Source: Mycobacterium numidiamassiliense (GTDB taxonomy: Bacteria > Actinomycetota > Actinomycetes > Mycobacteriales > Mycobacteriaceae). Taken from it: a DNA stretch of 64,000 nt. Where the stretch lies: contig NZ_FUEZ01000004.1 of NCBI RefSeq assembly GCF_900157365.1, forward strand, positions 1,537,066-1,601,065, given 5' to 3'. Below the pieces are notes generated by a model. That model searched no databases. It had not been told where the DNA came from and worked only from the letters and a program-made list of their open reading frames with translations. The translations under genes and the position numbers were made by a program. Of the stretch, positions 55,124-62,927 are shown piece by piece. Within the stretch, counting starts at the first letter, position 1, and every line of letters begins with the position of its first letter.

Positions 55124-55144
55124 CTCTCAGGCCGCTCTCAGGCC
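55124..55144 (+). promoter_or_regulatory. MprA-type direct repeat upstream of mprA
   Basis: CTCTCAGGCC occurs at 55124-55133 and again at 55135-55144, an 11-base period (one helical turn). It lies 15 bases before the mprA start. MprA is known to autoregulate through a direct-repeat MprA box, and the CTCTCAG core recurs before pepD. Confidence 0.7.
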
Positions 55145-55158
55145 CTAGGACGAAACTA

Positions 55159-55848
55159 GTGGCCGTGCGGATTCTTGTCGTCGATGATGACCGTGCGGTG
55201 CGCGAGTCGCTCCGTAGGTCGCTTTCCTTCAATGGCTATTCGGTCGAGCTGGCCCATGACGGGGTCGAAGCCCTCGAAAAGGTGGCCAGCGATCGCCCCG
55301 ACGCGCTCGTCCTGGATGTGATGATGCCGCGCCTGGACGGCCTGGAGGTCTGCCGCCAGCTCCGCAGCACCGGCGACGATCTGCCGATCCTGGTGCTGAC
55401 CGCGCGTGATTCGGTGTCCGAGCGGGTCGCCGGCCTGGACGCGGGCGCCGACGACTATCTACCGAAACCGTTCGCCCTCGAAGAGCTGCTGGCCCGCATG
55501 CGGGCCCTGCTGCGCCGCACCAAACCCGACGACGGCGAGTCGGTCGCCATGAAGTTCTCCGATCTGGCGCTGGACCCGGTCACCAGGGAAGTCACCCGCG
55601 GGGAACGCCGAATCAGCTTGACCCGCACCGAATTCTCGTTGCTGGAAATGCTGATCGCCAACCCGCGGCGGGTACTGACGCGCAGCCGCATCCTCGAGGA
55701 GGTGTGGGGTTTCGACTTTCCCACCTCGGGCAATGCGCTCGAGGTGTACGTCGGATACCTGCGCCGCAAGACCGAAGCCGACGGTGAGCCGCGGCTGATT
55801 CACACCGTGCGCGGAGTCGGATATGTCCTTCGGGAGACGCCTCCCTGA
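55159..55848 (+). CDS. mprA: response regulator MprA
   Basis: OmpR-family DNA-binding response regulator of the MprAB envelope-stress system. The 229 residues contain a receiver domain with the acidic pocket VVDDD (9-11), phospho-acceptor Asp53 in [12 protein letters not shown], Thr in VLTARDS and Lys in YLPKPF, then a winged-helix domain (about 130-225) with [29 protein letters not shown] and [23 protein letters not shown]. The start is GTG 55159. The stop overlaps the mprB ATG by one base (TGATG). It regulates sigE, pepD and itself in M. tuberculosis. Confidence 0.97.
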   Translation: MAVRILVVDDDRAVRESLRRSLSFNGYSVELAHDGVEALEKVASDRPDALVLDVMMPRLDGLEVCRQLRSTGDDLPILVLTARDSVSERVAGLDAGADDYLPKPFALEELLARMRALLRRTKPDDGESVAMKFSDLALDPVTREVTRGERRISLTRTEFSLLEMLIANPRRVLTRSRILEEVWGFDFPTSGNALEVYVGYLRRKTEADGEPRLIHTVRGVGYVLRETPP

Positions 55849-57395
55849 TGATTGGGTCCCAACGACGCCGGCCCGCACCACTGCGTGCCCCCAGCTCGTT
55901 GTCGCTGCGATGGCGGGTGATGCTGCTGGCGATGTCGATGGTGGCCATGGTTGTCGTCCTGATGGCGTTCGCCGTGTATGCGGTGATCTCGGCGGCGCTG
56001 TACAGCGATATCGACAACCAGCTGCAGAGCCGCGCCCAGCTGCTGATCGCCAGCGGTTCGCTGGCCGCCGATCCCGGAAAGGCCATCGAGGGCACGGCCT
56101 ATTCGGATGTCAACGCCATGCTGGTCAACCCCGGCCACTCGATCTACACCGCGCAGCAGCCCGGCCAGACGCTGCCGGTCGGGCCGGCTGAGAAGGCCGT
56201 CATCCGCGGCGAGTTGTTCATGTCGCGGCGCACCGAAGCGGATCAACGCATCCTTGCCATCCATCTGCCCAACGGCAGCTCACTTTTGATCTCCAAGAGT
56301 CTGAAGCCGACCGAAGCAGTCATGACCAGATTGCGCTGGGTGCTGCTCATCGTCGGCGGCATCGGCGTCGCGGTCGCCGCGGTGGCCGGCGGCATGGTCA
56401 CCCGCGCCGGATTGCGGCCGGTGGCCCGGCTGACCGAAGCGGCCGAGCGGGTCGCCCGCACCGACGACCTGCGGCCCATCCCGGTGTTCGGTAGTGACGA
56501 ATTGGCAAGGCTCACTGAGGCATTCAACTTGATGTTGCGGGCGCTGGCCGAATCTCGGGAGCGACAGGCCCGATTGGTCACTGATGCCGGGCATGAGCTG
56601 CGTACGCCGCTGACGTCGCTGCGCACCAACGTCGAATTGCTGATGGCGTCGCTGGAACCGGGGGCGCCGCGGCTACCGGAACAGGAGATGGTGGGCCTGC
56701 GTGCCGATGTGCTGGCGCAGATCGAGGAATTGTCCACTCTGGTGGGCGATTTGGTGGACCTCAGCCGAGACGACGCCGGGACCATCGTGCACGAGCAGAT
56801 CGACATGTCAGAGGTCATCGATCGAAGCCTGGAACGAGTTAGGCGGCGGCGCAACGATATTCGCTTCGACGTCGAAGTGACCGGATGGCAGGTCTTCGGC
56901 GACGCCAGTGGGCTCTCGCGCGCGGTGCTGAACCTGTTGGACAACGCGGCCAAGTGGAGCCCACCGGGCGGCCACGTAAGTGTCAAGCTCAAGCAGCTCG
57001 ACCCGTCGCACGCCGAGCTGGCGGTCTCCGATCACGGGCCGGGCATTCCGCCGCACGAACGCCGGCTGGTGTTCGAGCGGTTCTACCGCTCGACGACCGC
57101 ACGGGCGCTGCCCGGTTCGGGACTAGGGCTGGCGATCGTCAAGCAGGTGGTGCTCAAGCACGGCGGTCTGTTGCGGGTGGAAGACACGGTGCCCGGCGGT
57201 CAGCCTCCGGGGACCTCGGTCTACGTGTTGCTGCCCGGCCGGCCGATGCCGGATTCGGCCTATCCGACGGACGAGGGCGAAACCACCGCAGACCCGGCGA
57301 TGCCCGCGGATGGCCAGGCCGGTGACAACGGGGCGAACTCTCGGGATTCGGCGAACGTAATCTCAGTGGACTCTCAGTCCGCGCGCGCAAGGTAG
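55848..57395 (+). CDS. mprB: sensor histidine kinase MprB
   Basis: Membrane histidine kinase partner of MprA, 515 residues (504 in H37Rv). One membrane helix at about 23-50, an extracytoplasmic sensor domain to about 160, a second helix at about 162-186, a HAMP linker, the dimerisation/phosphoacceptor helix with His249 in DAGHELRTPLTSL, and a HATPase domain with NLLDNAAKWSPPGG (N box), SDHGPGIP and GSGLGLAIVKQ (G boxes). The C-terminal ~60 residues are Asp/Ala-rich and disordered. The extracellular domain is known to bind DnaK and sense misfolding; the second MprA box (for pepD) lies inside its last codons. Confidence 0.96.
   Translation: MIGSQRRRPAPLRAPSSLSLRWRVMLLAMSMVAMVVVLMAFAVYAVISAALYSDIDNQLQSRAQLLIASGSLAADPGKAIEGTAYSDVNAMLVNPGHSIYTAQQPGQTLPVGPAEKAVIRGELFMSRRTEADQRILAIHLPNGSSLLISKSLKPTEAVMTRLRWVLLIVGGIGVAVAAVAGGMVTRAGLRPVARLTEAAERVARTDDLRPIPVFGSDELARLTEAFNLMLRALAESRERQARLVTDAGHELRTPLTSLRTNVELLMASLEPGAPRLPEQEMVGLRADVLAQIEELSTLVGDLVDLSRDDAGTIVHEQIDMSEVIDRSLERVRRRRNDIRFDVEVTGWQVFGDASGLSRAVLNLLDNAAKWSPPGGHVSVKLKQLDPSHAELAVSDHGPGIPPHERRLVFERFYRSTTARALPGSGLGLAIVKQVVLKHGGLLRVEDTVPGGQPPGTSVYVLLPGRPMPDSAYPTDEGETTADPAMPADGQAGDNGANSRDSANVISVDSQSARAR
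57361..57378 (+). promoter_or_regulatory. MprA-type direct repeat upstream of pepD
   Basis: TCTCAGT is repeated at 57361-57367 and 57372-57378, again with an 11-base period and the same TCTCAG core as the repeat before mprA. It overlaps the 3' end of mprB and lies 99 bases before pepD, a known MprA target gene. Confidence 0.65.
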
Positions 57396-57476
57396 TTGCA
57401 GTTACTGTTGGAATTCGAGCCAAGTCGAGCCAACAACCCGCAGTTATAACGAAGTAGAGAAGAGCGACTTAGCGAC

Positions 57477-58991
57477 ATGACGAATGACCCGAGGTATTCG
57501 CCACCGCCGCAGCAGCAGGGATACCGTCCCGCGCCTAACCAGCCTGCGCCCGGCACCTATGGACAGGGCCCTCAGCAGCCGTATAACCAGCCATTCGATT
57601 GGCGCTACCAACCGTCGCAACACACGCAGTCGACACCGGCCTCGCAGTACCGCCGGCCCTACGAGCCGTTCGGCGGTACCGGGCCAGGCCCGATTCCCGG
57701 CGGCGGCACCGGCGTCGGCCCCATCCCCGGGGGCACCGGGGCGGGCCCGATCCCAGGCGGCACCGGCACCGGTCCGGTGGGCCTGTTGCCCCCGATGGGA
57801 CCCCCGCCCGGGATGGTGCCCGAAAAGCGTTCCCGCACCGGCATATTGGTAGCGGGTGCGGTGGCGATCGCGGTGGTGTCGGCCGGTATCGGCGGCGCCG
57901 CGGCAACGGTCGTCGAACTGGGCACCCATGTCGCCGGTGGCAACGGCGGCCGCATCATCGGGGCCGCCCCGAGCGTCCCGGCGGCCAACATGCCACCGGG
58001 CAGCGTCGAAGGGGTCGCATCCAAGGTGGTGCCCAGCGTGGTCATGCTGGAGACCGATCTGGGGCGCCAGTCCGAGGAGGGCTCCGGGATCGTCCTATCT
58101 GCCGACGGGCTGATCCTGACCAACAACCACGTCGTCGCGACCGCCGCCGCTCCGCCGAAAGGCCCTGGTGGGCCCGGCGGCTTGCCCGGTAGCCCTCCGC
58201 CTGCTCCGGGCGGGCCCGCGGGCCCGGCACCGAAAACCACGGTGACATTCTCCGACGGCCGGACGGCACCGTTCACCGTCGTCGGCGCCGACCCCACCAG
58301 CGACATCGCGGTGATCAAGGTGCAAGGCGTTAACGGCCTCACCCCCGTCTCCATGGGCTCCTCGTCGGATCTCAAGGTGGGCCAGCCGGTGGTGGCGATT
58401 GGGTCGCCGCTGGGCCTGTCGGGCACGGTGACCACGGGCATCATCAGCGCGCTGAACCGCCCGGTGTCCACCACCGGGGAGTCGGGCAACCAGAACACGG
58501 TGCTGGACGCGATTCAGACCGATGCCGCGATCAACCCCGGTAACTCGGGTGGCGCGCTGGTCAACATGAACGGTCAGCTGGTGGGCGTCAACTCGGCGAT
58601 CGCCACGTTGGGCGCGGATTCGCCCGATGCTCAGAGCGGATCGATCGGCCTCGGCTTCGCGATTCCCGTGGACCAGGCCAAGCGCATCGCCGACGAATTG
58701 ATCAGCACCGGCAAGGCGACGCACGCCTCGCTCGGGATACAGGTGACCAGTGACAAGGGCACCCCGGGCGCCAAGGTGGTCGACGTCATCCAGGGTGGTG
58801 CGGCCGCAGGTGCCGGTCTGCCCAAGAACGTGGTCGTCACGAAGGTGGACGACCGCCCGATCAACAGCGCCGACGCACTGGTCGCGGCGGTGCGGTCCAA
58901 GGCTCCCGGCGAGAAGGTGACGCTGACGTACCAGGATCCCGGCGGTGGAAGCCGTACCGTGCAGGTCACCCTGGGCAAGGCGGACCAGTGA
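57477..58991 (+). CDS. pepD: HtrA-like serine protease PepD
   Basis: Membrane-anchored DegP/HtrA protease and chaperone of the MprAB/SigE stress response. The 504 residues comprise a disordered cytoplasmic N-terminus with a Gly/Pro repeat (about 66-101), a membrane helix near 122-142, the trypsin-like domain with catalytic His218 (TNNHVVA), Asp276 (PTSDIAVIKV) and Ser357 (NPGNSGGALV), and one PDZ domain (about 415-500, SLGIQVTS). A Pro/Gly-rich insert lies just after the His strand. It is longer than the 464-residue H37Rv protein, mostly because of the N-terminal repeats. Its TGA overlaps the moaB2 start. Confidence 0.95.
   Translation: MTNDPRYSPPPQQQGYRPAPNQPAPGTYGQGPQQPYNQPFDWRYQPSQHTQSTPASQYRRPYEPFGGTGPGPIPGGGTGVGPIPGGTGAGPIPGGTGTGPVGLLPPMGPPPGMVPEKRSRTGILVAGAVAIAVVSAGIGGAAATVVELGTHVAGGNGGRIIGAAPSVPAANMPPGSVEGVASKVVPSVVMLETDLGRQSEEGSGIVLSADGLILTNNHVVATAAAPPKGPGGPGGLPGSPPPAPGGPAGPAPKTTVTFSDGRTAPFTVVGADPTSDIAVIKVQGVNGLTPVSMGSSSDLKVGQPVVAIGSPLGLSGTVTTGIISALNRPVSTTGESGNQNTVLDAIQTDAAINPGNSGGALVNMNGQLVGVNSAIATLGADSPDAQSGSIGLGFAIPVDQAKRIADELISTGKATHASLGIQVTSDKGTPGAKVVDVIQGGAAAGAGLPKNVVVTKVDDRPINSADALVAAVRSKAPGEKVTLTYQDPGGGSRTVQVTLGKADQ
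57672..57780 (+). repeat. in-frame GGTGxGPIP repeat in pepD
   Basis: Four tandem copies of a 9-10-codon unit (GGTGPGPIP, GGGTGVGPIP, GGTGAGPIP, GGTGTGPV) occur just before the membrane helix. The nucleotide units are 27-30 bases long and imperfect. This region accounts for much of the extra length relative to the H37Rv protein. Confidence 0.7.
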
Positions 58992-59548
58992 TGAGAGTCG
59001 ACGAGCCTCTGAACGAGCCCCTGTCGGAACTCGGATATACGGTTGCACCCATGGGAACGGGTGCGGAATTGGTGGTCGGCCGGGCTCTCGTCGTGGTGGT
59101 CGACGACCGCACTGCGCACGGAGACGAGGACCACAGTGGGCCGCTGGTCACCGAGCTGCTGACCGAGGCGGGATTCGTCGTCGACGGGGTGGTGGCGGTC
59201 CTGGCCGACGAGGTGGAGATCCGCAACGCGTTGAACACGGCGGTGATCGGCGGAGTCGACCTGGTGGTCTCGGTGGGTGGCACGGGAGTCACGCCGCGCG
59301 ACGTCACTCCAGAGGCCACCGTCGAAATCCTGGACCGGGAAATCCTCGGCATCTCCGAGGCCATCCGCGCTTCCGGGTTGTCCGCGGGCATCATCGATGC
59401 CGGGCTGTCGCGCGGTCTGGCCGGAATATCTGGCAGCACGCTGGTGGTCAACCTCGCCGGTTCTCGCTACGCGGTGCGCGACGGCATGGCGACGCTGAAT
59501 CCGCTGGCCGCTCAGATCATCGGGCAGCTATCCAGCCTCGAGATCTGA
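58991..59548 (+). CDS. moaB2: molybdopterin-binding protein MoaB2
   Basis: MogA/MoaB-type protein of 185 residues. The MPT-binding loop VVSVGGTGVTPRDVTPEA is near residue 93-110, preceded by DDRTAHGDEDHSGPLVTELL and followed by SGSTLVVNLAGSR. It is a predicted molybdopterin adenylyltransferase-type enzyme, but the gene is locked in the mprAB-pepD operon (ATG shares a base with the pepD stop), and the M. tuberculosis protein has been linked to sigma-E-type stress control. An internal ATG at 59051 would remove a poorly conserved 20-residue leader. Confidence 0.9.
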   Translation: MRVDEPLNEPLSELGYTVAPMGTGAELVVGRALVVVVDDRTAHGDEDHSGPLVTELLTEAGFVVDGVVAVLADEVEIRNALNTAVIGGVDLVVSVGGTGVTPRDVTPEATVEILDREILGISEAIRASGLSAGIIDAGLSRGLAGISGSTLVVNLAGSRYAVRDGMATLNPLAAQIIGQLSSLEI

Positions 59549-59559
59549 GCAGGTCCGGG

Positions 59560-60018
59560 TCACTGCGACTCGGCGTCCGCGCGGGGTCCGTGGGCGGGCG
59601 GGGGAGTACTAACGGACCCACCGTGTCGGCCGGATGAGTCTCCGTTGGTTTGCGCGAGCAGGTCGCGGATGTCGGTGAGCAAGACGATTTGCGCGTCGTC
59701 GGCCTGCTCGACCTCGCCCTGCTTGCGCAGCCTGTTGTAGGGCAGCACGACCAGGAAGTACACCACCGCGGCGACCAGGATGAAGTTGATCGCGGCCGAC
59801 AGCACGATGTTCAGGTCGATGGTGTTGCCGCCGCCGATGTCGATCCGCAGGATGCCGACATCGGACTTCTGGTTGACGCCGATCCGGTTGATCAACGGCG
59901 TGATGATGCTCTCGGTGAACTTGGTGACCAACCCGGTGAACGCGGTACCGATGACCACGGCGACGGAGAGGTCGATGATATTGCCGCGGGAGAGAAACTC
60001 CTTGAACCCCTTGAGCAT
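59560..60018 (-). CDS. mscL: large-conductance mechanosensitive channel MscL
   Basis: Homopentameric channel that opens on membrane tension to release solutes. The 152 residues start [27 protein letters not shown] (N-terminal amphipathic helix, TM1 at about 15-43 with the GxxxG-like gate region), a periplasmic loop rich in Gly/Asp, TM2 at about 69-92, and a charged C-terminal helix with an extended Ser/Pro-rich tail. ATG 60018 has AAGGAT upstream on the minus strand. It converges on moaB2. H37Rv MscL has 151 residues. Confidence 0.97.
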   Translation of the reverse strand: MLKGFKEFLSRGNIIDLSVAVVIGTAFTGLVTKFTESIITPLINRIGVNQKSDVGILRIDIGGGNTIDLNIVLSAAINFILVAAVVYFLVVLPYNRLRKQGEVEQADDAQIVLLTDIRDLLAQTNGDSSGRHGGSVSTPPPAHGPRADAESQ

Positions 60019-60082
60019 TGAATATCCTTTCTGGGCCGGCGAGATTTGCTGCGGACCCCATCGGAGAACAGCGGCCAGGCGC

Positions 60083-60751
60083 TCAGTGCAGAGTGAGGGT
60101 CACCTCCTGGCCCAACACCGAACCTGCCACCGTGTTCGCCACGCGAGCCGGCAGCGCGACTAACACTACGCGGTCGGTGTCGTTGGCCTGGACTTTCTGC
60201 TTGGGCGACACGAGGACGACGACGGCATCGGCCGCCACCACTCGACTGGATGCCTGCTTGCCGGGGTCCGCATCGGTGGCCGGGGCGGCCAGCACGTCGA
60301 CGACATCGCCAACGCGGACCAGGTCGATCAGCGCACCGTCGGCCAGGTGCAGCGGCACAATCCGGGCGCCGGGCCCTGCGGTCGATTCGGCCAGCCGGCT
60401 GCTCAGTAGCCGGACGTCGGTGAGCACCTCGCCGCGTCGCGTCGGGCCGGCCAGCGTCGAACCGAGCACGGCGCCGATGTCGACCCGGGCGCCGTCGGGA
60501 AGTGTTGTAGCCGAACGCTTTTCGAGATGAATGTCGTCGGGGGTCAGGGCGGCGCCGGGGCTGAGGTCGTGGGTGGCGACCACCACCTCGGCGCGATCGT
60601 CGTCGGGATCAGAGCGCACCGCCGCCACGGCGGCCAACACGACCAGCCCGCCCGCGGCCACCCGCCGGGCCGCGACGGTTCGGGTCCAGTCTGGGCGCAA
60701 CAGCGTCGCCGCCCGGCTCAATATCGTTGGATTCAGCGATGGCCCGCCCAC
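60083..60751 (-). CDS. SAF-domain (CpaB/RcpC-like) membrane-anchored protein (Rv0990c-like)
   Basis: A 222-residue protein with a basic start, one hydrophobic segment at about 31-46 ([15 protein letters not shown]) and a SAF domain at about 53-120 ([24 protein letters not shown] ... [15 protein letters not shown]), as in Flp-pilus assembly protein CpaB. The remaining part ([24 protein letters not shown]) matches the CpaB second domain. No other pilus gene is nearby, so the role is open. The start is GTG 60751; an internal TTG (LSRAATLL) is a possible alternative. It is separated by 64 bases from mscL upstream of it in coordinates. Confidence 0.78.
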   Translation of the reverse strand: MGGPSLNPTILSRAATLLRPDWTRTVAARRVAAGGLVVLAAVAAVRSDPDDDRAEVVVATHDLSPGAALTPDDIHLEKRSATTLPDGARVDIGAVLGSTLAGPTRRGEVLTDVRLLSSRLAESTAGPGARIVPLHLADGALIDLVRVGDVVDVLAAPATDADPGKQASSRVVAADAVVVLVSPKQKVQANDTDRVVLVALPARVANTVAGSVLGQEVTLTLH

Positions 60752-60816
60752 GCCGCAACGCTAAGGGCATCGCATCGAGACCGCCGACGGTCAGGGGCAG
60801 CGCTGTGGATAACCCG

Positions 60817-61164
60817 TTAGCTGGACGTCGTCGCGGCGGACGCGGTGGAGCTGCTGCTCGACTTGTCGCTCGATCCGGATTTCTCGCCCGAGCCCGAGCT
60901 GGAACTCTCTTTGGAACCCGACTTCTCGCTCGAGCCCGACTCCTTGGTCGAGGAGCCGTTGGTCGCGGCCGTGGCTTTCTTGCCCGACTCGCGACTATCG
61001 GTCCGGTAGAAGCCGCTGCCCTTGAACACCACGCCGACGGAGTTGAAAAGCTTGCGCAGCCGCCCGGAGCACTTCTCGCACGTGGTCAGGGTGTCGTCGG
61101 TGAAGGCCTGCACAACGTCAAAGCGATCGCCGCAGTCAGTGCACGCGTAACTGTAGGTCGGCAC
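60817..61164 (-). CDS. FmdB-type zinc-ribbon protein, redox-regulated chaperone (Ruc/Rv0991c-like)
   Basis: A 115-residue protein: an N-terminal zinc ribbon (MPTYSYACTDCGDRF ... TCEKCSGRL, two CxxC knuckles) and a disordered C-terminal half made almost only of Ser, Lys, Gly, Glu and Thr. It matches M. tuberculosis Rv0991c (Ruc), shown to be an oxidation-activated chaperone that holds unfolded proteins for the Hsp70 system. The start is GTG 61164 with GGAGG six bases upstream. A CIRCE element directly upstream predicts HrcA-controlled heat induction. Confidence 0.92.
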   Translation of the reverse strand: MPTYSYACTDCGDRFDVVQAFTDDTLTTCEKCSGRLRKLFNSVGVVFKGSGFYRTDSRESGKKATAATNGSSTKESGSSEKSGSKESSSSGSGEKSGSSDKSSSSSTASAATTSS

Positions 61165-61189
61165 TAAAAACCTCCGTGAATCAAGTTTG

Positions 61190-61217
61190 TTAGCACTCTA
61201 CTATGCCCGAGTGCTAA
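61190..61217. promoter_or_regulatory. CIRCE element (HrcA operator)
   Basis: Perfect half-sites TTAGCACTC (61190-61198) and GAGTGCTAA (61209-61217) are separated by 10 bases, one more than the usual nine. The element sits 25 bases upstream of the FmdB-type chaperone gene, and a CATAGT hexamer lies in the spacer on the minus strand as a possible -10. It places this gene in the HrcA heat-shock regulon. Confidence 0.9.
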
Positions 61218-61222
61218 AACCG

Positions 61223-61837
61223 TCAGAGCAGCGTTCTCATTCCCCCACCGCTGGGTGTCACGGCGATCATCCCATGCCGCGGGGTGAGCGCGTGCGTCAT
61301 CGGAACGTCATGCGGTTCGGCGGGTAACTCGTCGAGCAGCTCCTCGTCGCGCACCACCGCGACCAGGCGTGCCTGCGGTTTTCTGGCGTCCAGCGAGCGG
61401 TCGTAGAAGCCTCGGCCTCGGCCCAGGCGCACGCCCCGGCGGTCGACGGCCAGCGCCGGGACCACCACGAGGGTGGCCTCGGCCAGGGCGGACTCGGGCA
61501 GCCAGGGCTCGGGCGGCTCGAGCAGCCCCCAGGGGCCGCGGACCAGCTCGCCCGGGCGGTAGGGGCCCCAGCGCAGCGGCAGGGGAGCGTCGTCACCGCT
61601 CATGCGCGCAACCGGCAGCAGTACACGGGCCGCCCGTCGCAGCAACACATTTAGCATTTCCACCGAACCCGGTTCGGTGCCCACCGGCACATAGGCGCAC
61701 ACGATGCTGCCGCTGCTCACCGTGGGCTCCAGGTGCTCGCACAGCCGCCTGGCCTCGGCCGCACGGACGGTTTCGGCAACGCCGCTGCGGGCCGCGAGAA
61801 GCTGTTCCCGCAACGCGGCCTTGCTCGCCGTTGCCAT
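61223..61837 (-). CDS. 5-formyltetrahydrofolate cyclo-ligase family protein (Rv0992c-like)
   Basis: ATP-dependent enzyme converting 5-formyl-THF to 5,10-methenyl-THF. The 204-residue product has the N-terminal phosphate-binding start KAALREQLLAAR, the mid-region LLPVARMSGDDAPLPL, and the family signature RLGRGRGFYDRSL near residues 138-150, followed by a C-terminal HDVPMTHALTP. It ends five bases before the CIRCE element, so the chaperone gene downstream has its own promoter. Start is ATG 61837. Confidence 0.92.
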   Translation of the reverse strand: MATASKAALREQLLAARSGVAETVRAAEARRLCEHLEPTVSSGSIVCAYVPVGTEPGSVEMLNVLLRRAARVLLPVARMSGDDAPLPLRWGPYRPGELVRGPWGLLEPPEPWLPESALAEATLVVVPALAVDRRGVRLGRGRGFYDRSLDARKPQARLVAVVRDEELLDELPAEPHDVPMTHALTPRHGMIAVTPSGGGMRTLL

Positions 61838-61900
61838 GCGTCAACCATGGCAGGTTGGGTATTCGGCCTGCCATGCAGAGGCGTCAAACCCCATGAGCGC

Positions 61901-61906
61901 TATGGT
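61901..61906 (+). promoter_or_regulatory. leaderless -10 of galU
   Basis: TATGGT (TANNNT) is followed by seven bases and the galU ATG at 61914, in the 76-base divergent interval shared with the cyclo-ligase gene. Confidence 0.5.
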
Positions 61907-61913
61907 GTGAACG

Positions 61914-62825
61914 ATGTCACGGCCCGATGAAGTTCCGATTCCGTACACGGCGATCGTGCCCGCCGCTGGTCTCGGCACGCGCTTCCTGCCGGCGACCAAG
62001 ACGGTGCCCAAGGAGTTGCTGCCGGTCGTCGACACGCCGGGCATCGAGCTCGTCGCCGCCGAGGCGGCCGCGGCCGGTGCCGGCCGCTTGGTGATCATCA
62101 CCTCCGAAGGCAAAGACGGCGTCGTCGCACATTTCGTCGAGGACCTGGTGCTCGAAGGCACGCTGGAAGCGCGCGGTAAGCACGCCATGCTGGCCAAGGT
62201 GCGCCGGGCGCCTGCGCTCATCAAGGTCGAGTCGGTGGTGCAGGCCGAGCCACTCGGGCTGGGACATGCCATCGGATGCGTCGAACCCACGCTGACACCC
62301 GACGAGGACGCCGTCATGGTGCTGCTGCCCGATGACCTGGTGCTGCCGACCGGGGTGCTTGAGACGATGGCCAAGGTGCGTGCCCAGTACGGCGGGACCG
62401 TGCTGTGCGCCATCGAGGTCACCCGCGAAGAGATAAGTGCCTACGGCGTTTTCGACGTTGAGGTTGTTCCCGGCGGCCACCCGGACGTGCTGAAGGTCAA
62501 CGGCATGGTCGAAAAGCCCAGGGCCCAGGACGCCCCGTCGATGTATGCCGCGGCCGGCCGCTATCTGCTCGACCGGGCCATCTTCGACGCGCTGCGCCGC
62601 ATCGAGCGCGGGACCGGCGGCGAGGTCCAGCTCACCGATGCGATCGCGCTGCTGATCAAAGAGGGTCACCCCGTACACGTCGTCGTGCACCACGGATCTC
62701 GACACGACTTGGGAAATCCCGGCGGCTACCTCAAGGCTGCGGTTGACTTTGCATTGGATCGTGACGACTACGGCCCGGACTTGCGGCGATGGTTGGTGGA
62801 GCGATTGGGCCTGACCGAGCAGTAG
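61914..62825 (+). CDS. galU: UTP-glucose-1-phosphate uridylyltransferase
   Basis: Makes UDP-glucose for cell-wall polymers, trehalose and glycogen precursors. The 303 residues (306 in H37Rv) show the nucleotidyltransferase loop VPAAGLGTRFLPATKTVPKE near 14-33, then the VVDTPGIELV and ITSEGKDGV segments, the metal-binding Asp in MVLLPDDLVLP, and VNGMVEKPRAQDAPS. The ATG follows a leaderless -10. moeA1 starts 102 bases downstream. Confidence 0.96.
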   Translation: MSRPDEVPIPYTAIVPAAGLGTRFLPATKTVPKELLPVVDTPGIELVAAEAAAAGAGRLVIITSEGKDGVVAHFVEDLVLEGTLEARGKHAMLAKVRRAPALIKVESVVQAEPLGLGHAIGCVEPTLTPDEDAVMVLLPDDLVLPTGVLETMAKVRAQYGGTVLCAIEVTREEISAYGVFDVEVVPGGHPDVLKVNGMVEKPRAQDAPSMYAAAGRYLLDRAIFDALRRIERGTGGEVQLTDAIALLIKEGHPVHVVVHHGSRHDLGNPGGYLKAAVDFALDRDDYGPDLRRWLVERLGLTEQ

Positions 62826-62927
62826 CCGGCCGATGACGCCGGGCCCGGCGAGCTTGGGGGGCCACGGCACGAGTCGGGGACCGGGCGCAGTTCGCCCGGC
62901 ACGGCTTGACGGCAGAGAGGCGCGGTT

